In this document: one piece after another, positions 5,962-11,245 of the stretch
Numbering within the stretch: the first letter of the stretch is position 1
How the letters are laid out: each line of letters starts with the position of its first letter
DNA from: CALLCD01 sp039817885
Lineage (GTDB): Bacteria > Pseudomonadota > Alphaproteobacteria > Caulobacterales > Hyphomonadaceae
Direction: 5' to 3'
DNA: 11,245 nt
Assembly (NCBI GenBank): GCA_039817885.1
Contig: JBCBUY010000108.1
Span: 1-11,245 of the forward strand
Notes under the pieces: generated by a model
What the model was told of the DNA's origin: nothing
The model's input: only the letters and a program-made list of their open reading frames with translations
Databases searched by the model: none
Translations under genes and position numbers: made by a program

Positions 5962-7085
5962 CGTCAGCAGACGAACGAAGGCGGGTGCGGGTCGATTTAG
6001 GGGCCCGCAGTTACAGCATCGAAATTGGATCTGGCTCCCTTGTGGAGGCCGGGAAACTGGTCGCACCTTTTGCCAGCCGGCCACGCGTTTTCATTGTTAC
6101 CGACGAGACCGTTGCTGCCTTGCATCTGGCGGCACTCGAAGCGAGCTTTCAGCATTCCGGCCTTGTCCCACAAGCGTTGACGATACCGCCAGGTGAAAGT
6201 TCCAAATCTTTCTCCAATCTCGAGCAATTGCTGCTTTGGTTGCTGGAAGCCGGCGCTGGACGCGACGATATTTTGATTGCCTTTGGAGGCGGTGTTGTTG
6301 GGGACCTTGCAGGTCTTGCGGCATCGCTGATGAAGCGCGGTATGTCGCTCATTCAGATCCCAACCACACTGCTCGCCCAGGTGGACAGTTCGGTTGGTGG
6401 CAAAACTGCGGTGAATACGGCACAAGGCAAAAATCTTGTGGGTGCTTTCTATCAACCCAAACTCGTCATTGCCGATACAGATGTTCTGAAAACCCTTCCT
6501 GAGCGAGAGAAGCGGGCGGGGTATGCAGAGATCGTGAAGTATGGACTGATTGATGACGCGCCCTTCTTCGATCACCTTGAACAAGCCGGAGACCGTGTCA
6601 TCGCCCTCGAACCGGAGGCGATTGCCGATGCCGTTGCCCGTTCTTGTATGGCGAAGGCCCGTATTGTTGCTCAGGATGAGCGGGAAGGCGGTGTGAGAGC
6701 GCTCCTTAATCTCGGGCACACCTTTGGCCATGCGTTTGAGGCAGCCAATAATTACGGACCTGAACTGCTCCATGGCGAGGCCGTCGGCATCGGAATGACA
6801 TTGGCGCTTCTGTATTCGGCGCGCCAGGGGCTGATGTCGCCGGAGGATGCCGAGCGTGCGCGTGCTGTTATCGGCACGTCAGGCCTCAGAACCCGTATAT
6901 CGCAGCTCGATGGGGGGCCGTATCACCCGAATGAACTCATCACGCATATGAAGCAAGACAAGAAGGTTCGAGGGAATCGCGTTCCTTTGATCCTCGCCCG
7001 CGGTATTGGCCGATCATTTATTCATCCCGATGCCGATCTCGCGGATGTTGAAGTCTTTCTTGAGGAGGAAGCCCGAACAGCATGA
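5958..7085 (+). CDS. aroB: 3-dehydroquinate synthase
   Basis: A 375-residue NAD- and metal-dependent enzyme that converts DAHP to 3-dehydroquinate, step two of the shikimate pathway. The nucleotide-binding FGGGVVGDLAGL lies at about 109-120, followed by QIPTTLLAQVDSSVGGKTAVN and KNLVGAFYQPKLVIAD. The metal ligands are E191 in AGYAEIVKYG, H254 in LNLGHTFGH and H272 in LHGEAVGIGM. Length and motif order are standard. I prefer the ATG at 5958 because it overlaps the aroK stop as ATGA and has AGGTGG about 9 bases upstream; an in-frame GTG at 5946 would add four residues. The stop in turn overlaps the start of the CNNM gene as ATGA (7082-7085). Expression is presumably driven from the promoter before aroK. 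Confidence 0.96.
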   Translation: MTSADERRRVRVDLGARSYSIEIGSGSLVEAGKLVAPFASRPRVFIVTDETVAALHLAALEASFQHSGLVPQALTIPPGESSKSFSNLEQLLLWLLEAGAGRDDILIAFGGGVVGDLAGLAASLMKRGMSLIQIPTTLLAQVDSSVGGKTAVNTAQGKNLVGAFYQPKLVIADTDVLKTLPEREKRAGYAEIVKYGLIDDAPFFDHLEQAGDRVIALEPEAIADAVARSCMAKARIVAQDEREGGVRALLNLGHTFGHAFEAANNYGPELLHGEAVGIGMTLALLYSARQGLMSPEDAERARAVIGTSGLRTRISQLDGGPYHPNELITHMKQDKKVRGNRVPLILARGIGRSFIHPDADLADVEVFLEEEARTA

Positions 7086-8335
7086 TCGCTGGAACCATCA
7101 TTGCCATCGTTTTTCTATTGGCGCTTTCTGGATTTTTTTCCGGCTCGGAAACAGCTTTGACCGCCGCCTCGCGCGCGCGGATGCATAAGCTGGAAGAAGA
7201 CGGCAATGTCAAAGCGGCCCGGGTGAATCGTTTGATTGCGGACCCTGAGAGTCTCATCGGTACCATTCTGCTTGGCAATAATCTCGTCAATATCCTTGCC
7301 ACGGCGTTGGCGACCGCTTTGTTTACTGCCCTGTTCGGAACGGGCGGGGTCGCCATTGCGACCGGGGTGATGACCATTCTTGTTCTGGTCTTCGCCGAGG
7401 TGCTGCCAAAGACCTACGCGATCACGCGTCCCGATGCGATGGCGATGTCCGTATCCCAGCCCATCGGCTGGCTGGTCGCTGGGCTCAGTTGGTTTGTCAG
7501 TGTTATCCAGGCGATTGTGACGGCAACGCTCCGGTTGATTGGTGTCCGGACAGGTGAGGCCGGCCCCTCGGCTGACGAAGAGATTCGCGGCGCTATCTCC
7601 CTGCATGCATCGGAGGGGGCGGTGGACGAGGCTGACCGGCATCGTTTGATCGGGGCGCTGGATTTGAAAGACCTGGCCGTCTCAGAGGTGATGATCCATC
7701 GCAAAAGCATCGATATGTTAGATGCTGACCAGCCGATGGAAGATCTGGTCATGAAGGCGTTGTCGAGCGCCCATACGAGACTGCCGCTTTATCGCGGTGA
7801 GCGGGAAGAAATTGTCGGTGTTTTGCACGCCAAAGACCTATTGAGAGCGGTTGTGCCACTCAAAGGAAATATCGAGACCTTGGATCTAGAGAGCCTGTTG
7901 CGAGAGCCTTGGTTCGTACCGGAGACGACACCGCTGCTCGATCAACTCGACGCCTTCATGGCGAAACGAAATCACTTTGCCCTTGTCATCGATGAATATG
8001 GAGCATTGCAGGGTCTCGTCACACTTGAGGATATTCTCGAGGAGATTGTCGGCGACATTCGTGATGAACACGATGTGTTTGTTCAGGGTGTCAGACCGCA
8101 AACTGATGGGTCGGCGAATGTTGACGGCTGGGTCACGATCCGGGATCTCAATCGCGCATTGGGGTGGTCATTGCCCGATGAGGAGGCCGTAACGGTGGCG
8201 GGCCTGGTCATTCGTGAGGCACAGGCCATTCCAGAACCTGGCCAGCGATTTTCGTTTTATGGATACCGTTTCGACATATTGCGACGGAACCGAAATCAGA
8301 TCACCGGGCTTCGCGTTCGCGCTGAGGCTGATTAG
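7082..8335 (+). CDS. CNNM/CBS-domain membrane protein (CorC/HlyC family)
   Basis: A 417-residue inner-membrane protein with three parts. The N-terminal DUF21/CNNM region (about 1-155) has hydrophobic segments near 3-20, 60-85, 88-106 and 122-152, and carries the family landmarks SGFFSGSETALTA, GNNLVNI and AEVLPK. A CBS pair follows at about 200-262 and 270-327, including LPLYRGEREEIVGVLHAKDLL and VIDEYGALQGLVTLEDILEEIVGDI. The C-terminal CorC_HlyC domain (about 340-415) ends the protein. Relatives are called hemolysins or CorB/CorC and are linked to magnesium (and cobalt) transport or homeostasis; the haemolysin name is historical. The start overlaps the aroB stop as ATGA, giving an aroK-aroB-CNNM operon. 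The functional link of ion transport to the shikimate genes is unclear and may be only conserved linkage. Confidence 0.93.
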   Translation: MIAGTIIAIVFLLALSGFFSGSETALTAASRARMHKLEEDGNVKAARVNRLIADPESLIGTILLGNNLVNILATALATALFTALFGTGGVAIATGVMTILVLVFAEVLPKTYAITRPDAMAMSVSQPIGWLVAGLSWFVSVIQAIVTATLRLIGVRTGEAGPSADEEIRGAISLHASEGAVDEADRHRLIGALDLKDLAVSEVMIHRKSIDMLDADQPMEDLVMKALSSAHTRLPLYRGEREEIVGVLHAKDLLRAVVPLKGNIETLDLESLLREPWFVPETTPLLDQLDAFMAKRNHFALVIDEYGALQGLVTLEDILEEIVGDIRDEHDVFVQGVRPQTDGSANVDGWVTIRDLNRALGWSLPDEEAVTVAGLVIREAQAIPEPGQRFSFYGYRFDILRRNRNQITGLRVRAEAD

Positions 8336-8407
8336 TCGTGCCAAACCGCAAACATTGCGTTCACGTCATGTTCAAAAGCGCTCGCGATACTTAAGCTGAG
8401 GCAATCT

Positions 8408-8412
8408 GGAGG
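8408..8412 (+). promoter_or_regulatory. Strong ribosome binding site of the lipoprotein gene
   Basis: GGAGG lies 7 bases before the ATG at 8420 and fixes this start. The 84-base gap after the CNNM gene has no clear terminator; a promoter there is possible but not recognisable. Confidence 0.8.
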
Positions 8413-8419
8413 TCAGTGA

Positions 8420-9493
8420 ATGACCGCATTAAAATCTGCACTTGTTTTGACCACAAGTTCCTTGTGCCTTGCGGCCTGTGTAACGCCGGGCATCGACTAT
8501 ACCGCTGAGGTCGCGCCCGGTAACCCGGATGCCGCTACGTATCGGACGGTTGCGGTTAGCCAGTTTCAGGGCCCTCTCAGTGATTGGTATGCGGGTGAGT
8601 TTGAAGCGATGTTGCAGTCCGCGACGTTCAATGGTGCGCCCTGGTTTCAGGTCGGTCTGTTTCCCAACCAATCGAATGTCAACGGTGTGTATGAGGGCGC
8701 GCTGGATGTCGGCTATCCCTATGTCTCGGAGCGCTACTATACCGACAGTCAATGCGTGAAACGCGATGAGGTGGACGGTAAGAAGAAGTGCGTAAAGAAG
8801 ATCGATATTGAATATGCGTGTCTGAGATACACTGTGGATGTCGCGGTTCAGCCGCGGCTTGTCGACACGTCGAACCGAACAATCATTCACCAGGCTGAGT
8901 ATTATGGGTCCGATAGTGAAGAAGAGTGTTTTGAGACAGGGTATGTCCAATACCGTATTCGCCGGGGACCGGAAGATCCCGGTAAGGGCAAATACCGCTT
9001 CGCCTATGAAGATTATGGCAATCCCGGATATAGTCTTGGGGCGGACTATATCATTGACAGGATAACAGCCTCAGCGCTTCGTCAGACGCTTTGGCAGGCG
9101 CGCCGTGACATTGCGCCCTATAATCAGGATGTTCGCGCAACGATACTGACCGAAGCTCAGAATTTTGAGGTGCGGGCTGATCCGAGGTTTGAAGCTGCCG
9201 TGACGGCGATCCGGGACAGTGATCCCGGAACGGCGTGCGGGCTGTTTACGGATTTGGCGGCCCGCTATCCCTCAGCTCCCGCAGTCCTCCATAATCTGGG
9301 GGCTTGTGCTGAGGCGCTTGGCGACAAGGATCGCGCGCAAAGCCTATATGCCGAAGCAGCCGAGAGCGCGCGTGCGCTCGGTATCGAGCCCACAGATCGC
9401 ATGTTGAATGCCCTTCAGCGCATTTCGGGGTTGAAGTCAGACGCCGTTATTCTTGAAGAACTCGTGCCCGGCTCATTGCCGCCAGAGGGCTAG
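8420..9493 (+). CDS. Cysteine-rich lipoprotein with C-terminal TPR-like region
   Basis: A 357-residue lipoprotein. The signal peptide ends in the lipobox LAAC, with C20 as the lipidated cysteine. The first part (about 41-80, TYRTVAVSQFQGPLSDWYAGEF and WFQVGLF) resembles the first strand and helix of CsgG-like or other envelope proteins that begin with a VAVxxF strand, but this likeness is weak. A cysteine group follows at C112, C124, C134 and C170; these lie outside the cytoplasm and could form two disulfides. C112-C124 encloses a very basic loop (KRDEVDGKKK). The C-terminal part (about 253-325) looks like one or two TPR helical hairpins: DPRFEAAVTAIRDSD, then PAVLHNLGACAEALGDKDRAQSLYAEAAE. 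It probably sits in the outer membrane facing the periplasm. It is separately expressed and convergent with the thioredoxin-like gene, 8 bases away. The function is unknown; assembly or scaffold roles are only suggestions. Confidence 0.85.
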   Translation: MTALKSALVLTTSSLCLAACVTPGIDYTAEVAPGNPDAATYRTVAVSQFQGPLSDWYAGEFEAMLQSATFNGAPWFQVGLFPNQSNVNGVYEGALDVGYPYVSERYYTDSQCVKRDEVDGKKKCVKKIDIEYACLRYTVDVAVQPRLVDTSNRTIIHQAEYYGSDSEEECFETGYVQYRIRRGPEDPGKGKYRFAYEDYGNPGYSLGADYIIDRITASALRQTLWQARRDIAPYNQDVRATILTEAQNFEVRADPRFEAAVTAIRDSDPGTACGLFTDLAARYPSAPAVLHNLGACAEALGDKDRAQSLYAEAAESARALGIEPTDRMLNALQRISGLKSDAVILEELVPGSLPPEG

Positions 9494-9501
9494 TTGAGCC
9501 A

Positions 9502-9987
9502 CTACTTCTCATTCACCGGTGGTGGGCACTCTGGTCCGTCTGGTTTGCGCGCGCCGGGGGCTCGGCGTGTTGTGAGAGTGATCGCTTCTTGAAGGCGCGC
9601 ATGGATTGCGTCCTCGTCGAAGGAGCGCGTGACGCAAGCGATCGGCTCGCCGGTATCTGCGGAGACAATGGCAGCAAGGCCGGTGATCCCACCATACCAG
9701 CTCCAAAGGTATAGCACTTGGTGCTGGTGGGCGAGCCGGAGCGCCTCTGTCCATGTCTGGGAAATGTTGTCTTGGCTTGCTCGCCGCCCGGCATTGGTCA
9801 TGTCGAGATTGACGAGCTCAATTTGGTTCTCATCGAACCGCGTGAGCGCGTTTTCAATCGCCGGGTTGAGTATTTGGCAATTTGGGCACCAGTCCGCAGT
9901 GAAGTTGATCACCTTTACGACCGGCTCGGCCACGGCAGTCAGATTTATAAAGACCAGGAACGCCAGACCCGTCCAAAGAGGTTTCAT
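9502..9987 (-). CDS. Secreted thioredoxin-fold protein with CPNC motif
   Basis: A 161-residue protein with an N-terminal signal sequence (probable cleavage after AVA at residue 20), followed at once by the first strand and the redox motif ADWCPNCQ, with C34 and C37. The spacing LVNLDMT (58-64) and the later YGGITGLAAIVSADTGEPIA (98-117) follow the thioredoxin order, but the proline normally found in the cis position before the fourth strand appears to be absent (ITGLAAI). A further C118 and a proline-rich tail ending near PECPPPVNEK add two more cysteines. It would act in the periplasm on disulfides, as oxidant, reductant or redox-linked binder. The start ATG (9987-9985) overlaps the purB stop as ATGA, which suggests coupled translation without any obvious functional link to purine synthesis. 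Confidence 0.82.
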   Translation of the reverse strand: MKPLWTGLAFLVFINLTAVAEPVVKVINFTADWCPNCQILNPAIENALTRFDENQIELVNLDMTNAGRRASQDNISQTWTEALRLAHQHQVLYLWSWYGGITGLAAIVSADTGEPIACVTRSFDEDAIHARLQEAITLTTRRAPGARKPDGPECPPPVNEK

Positions 9988-11245
9988 TCGCCGAAGACCC
10001 TCTCAAAGATCGCGTCAACCTGCTTCAGATGATAATCCATATCGAATAAGGCTTCGAGCTCTGAATCCGTCAGACGTGCGTTCACGTCCTCATCTGCTTT
10101 CAGGAAATCGAGAAATGCACCTTCGCCCGCCCAGGTTCGCATCGCATTGCGCTGTACGAGGCGATAGGCGTCTTCTCGGCTGACGTCTTTCTCGACCAGC
10201 GCGAGTAGGACGCGTTGTGAATTATGAAGTCCCCCGAGACGATCCATATTGTCCTGCATACGATCTGGGTAGACAACGAGATTCTCGATCACGCCGGCTA
10301 GGCGATGCAAGGCGAAATCAAGATGGATGGTTGCATCGGGGCCAATTCCTCTTTCTACAGAGGAGTGGGAAATGTCCCGTTCATGCCAAAGGGCGACATT
10401 CTCCAGGGCTGGGGTAACCGCTGAGCGCACGAGCCGGGCGAGCCCGGTAAGGTTCTCCGTCAGTACTGGGTTTCGTTTGTGAGGCATGGCCGACGACCCC
10501 TTCTGGCCGGCGGAGAAGAATTCCTCCGCCTCCAGAACTTCTGTCCGCTGAAGGTGGCGAATTTCCGTCGCGACCCGTTCAATCGATGACGCAATAACGC
10601 CCAGCGTTGCGAAGAACATGGCATGGCGGTCGCGAGGTATGACCTGTGTCGACACAGGTTCCGGGGTCAGCCCGAGCGCGCTGGCGACATGGGCCTCAAT
10701 CCGGGGGTCGATATTGGCGAACGTGCCGACGGCACCTGACAGCGCGCACGTGGCGATTTCTTCTCGAGCGGCGACTAGACGTGCCTTTGCGCGTTGGAAC
10801 TCTGCGTGGAAACCAGCAAGCTTTAGTCCGAAGGTCACGGGTTCAGCGTGGATGCCGTGGCTTCGGCCGATGGTCGGCGTCAGTTTGTGTTCTTCCGCCC
10901 GCGTTTTCAGAGCGGACAGCACGCGGTCCAGCCCGTCCTGCAGGAGGTCACTGGCCTTGCACAGCTGCACGGCAAGGCAGGTGTCCAGCACGTCCGATGA
11001 TGTCAGGCCCTTATGGAGATAGCGTGCCTCGTCACCGACATGTTCAGCCACATTGGTCAGGAAGGCGATAACGTCGTGTTTGACCTCGCGTTCGATGTCA
11101 TCGATCCGCGCCACATCGAAGGCTCCGCGTTCTCTGACCGCGGCCGAAACGCCTTGCGGGATCTGACCGAGTTGCTCCATGGCCTCAGCTGCGAGTGTTT
11201 CGATCTCCAGCCAGATCGAGAACTTTGATTCCGGGGTCCAGATGG
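9984..11245 (-). CDS. purB: Adenylosuccinate lyase, 5' end cut by the window edge
   Basis: The frame is open to the right edge, giving 419 visible residues starting IWTPESKFSIWLEIETLAAEAMEQLG, which matches the region just after the usual MIPRYSRPEM opening; about a dozen residues are missing. The methionine at 11180 is internal and not the start. Visible landmarks are KGLTSSDVLDT, the catalytic-histidine segment GRSHGIHAEPVTFGLK, and the fumarate-lyase signature GSSAMPHKRNP with the flexible loop serine. The enzyme removes fumarate from SAICAR and from adenylosuccinate in de novo purine and AMP synthesis, in the cytoplasm. Its stop overlaps the start of the thioredoxin-like gene as ATGA. A perfect 18-bp palindrome lies inside the gene at 10642-10659. 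Confidence 0.96.
   Translation of the reverse strand, partial: IWTPESKFSIWLEIETLAAEAMEQLGQIPQGVSAAVRERGAFDVARIDDIEREVKHDVIAFLTNVAEHVGDEARYLHKGLTSSDVLDTCLAVQLCKASDLLQDGLDRVLSALKTRAEEHKLTPTIGRSHGIHAEPVTFGLKLAGFHAEFQRAKARLVAAREEIATCALSGAVGTFANIDPRIEAHVASALGLTPEPVSTQVIPRDRHAMFFATLGVIASSIERVATEIRHLQRTEVLEAEEFFSAGQKGSSAMPHKRNPVLTENLTGLARLVRSAVTPALENVALWHERDISHSSVERGIGPDATIHLDFALHRLAGVIENLVVYPDRMQDNMDRLGGLHNSQRVLLALVEKDVSREDAYRLVQRNAMRTWAGEGAFLDFLKADEDVNARLTDSELEALFDMDYHLKQVDAIFERVFGE
10642..10659. repeat. 18-bp perfect palindrome inside purB
   Basis: ACCTGTGTC followed directly by GACACAGGT forms an uninterrupted perfect inverted repeat with a SalI-type GTCGAC centre. By simple base odds about 0.04 such palindromes are expected in a window this size. 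In purB it encodes part of EPVSTQV. It could be a protein-binding site or coincidence. Confidence 0.55.

Noticed and set aside
5997..6773. Open minus-strand frame of 258 codons opposite aroB
   Set aside because: It lies entirely antisense to a well-conserved aroB, its product shows no recognisable domain, and long antisense frames are common in GC-rich coding DNA.
7115..7642. Open minus-strand frame of 175 codons opposite the CNNM gene
   Set aside because: Shadow of the real gene; the translation is low-complexity and unlike any protein I know.
8347..8359. Small hairpin CGCAA-ACA-TTGCG after the CNNM gene
   Set aside because: Only 5 pairs and no T-run, so too weak for a terminator.
8429..8950. 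Open minus-strand frame of 173 codons opposite the lipoprotein gene
   Set aside because: Antisense to a gene with a strong ribosome binding site and lipobox; no start signal or domain of its own.
9499..9525. Possible terminator between the convergent lipoprotein and thioredoxin-like genes (7-bp stem with one wobble)
   Set aside because: The loop is 13 bases and no T-run follows on either strand.

Overview
The window looks like ordinary chromosomal DNA from an alphaproteobacterium. The evidence is the protein sequences (XerD, AroK, AroB, a CorC/HlyC-type CNNM protein and PurB, all with alphaproteobacterial character), the divergent arrangement of xerD beside aroK-aroB-CNNM, which I recall as common in that class, and the tight gene packing with moderately high GC. 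I cannot place it more precisely; a Hyphomonadales/Parvularculales-like marine organism is a guess. No tRNA, rRNA, CRISPR array, insertion sequence or phage gene is visible, and no stretch over 300 bases lacks a gene.

Layout. (1) Positions 1-5308 form a run of seven minus-strand genes. In transcription order they are: a 46-residue single-helix membrane protein, a 534-residue secreted helical protein of unknown function, xerD, a secreted rhodanese, a sterol-desaturase-family membrane hydroxylase, a nucleoside hydrolase, and the start of a ribokinase that runs into the window edge. Several genes overlap or nearly touch: 17 bases, then 39, about 46-70 and 85 bases apart, then a 7-base gap, then two 4-base ATGA overlaps. 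The last two genes make a coherent pair: the hydrolase releases ribose from nucleosides and the ribokinase phosphorylates it. (2) An 80-base divergent region (5309-5388) holds a 12-bp palindrome and probably both promoters. (3) Positions 5389-8335 carry aroK, aroB and a CNNM/CBS transporter-like gene, chained by ATGA overlaps on the plus strand. aroK and aroB are shikimate-pathway enzymes. (4) Positions 8420-9493 carry a cysteine-rich lipoprotein with C-terminal TPR-like helices on the plus strand. (5) Convergent to it, on the minus strand, lie purB (5' end cut by the window edge) and a secreted thioredoxin-fold protein, again joined by an ATGA overlap.

The most notable observation is at the left edge. 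The 5' end of the ribokinase gene is followed by a perfect 69-base repeat of itself (1-69 equals 134-202, period 133). The repeat begins inside the conserved GGKGANQA motif and throws the reading frame out. This is either a fresh tandem duplication that inactivates the gene or an assembly artefact at a contig end. Other points are the overlapping microprotein/secreted-protein pair next to xerD, a thioredoxin-like protein that seems to lack the cis-proline, an 18-bp perfect palindrome inside purB and a 13-bp hairpin inside aroK. I see no convincing evidence of a new multi-gene system here.
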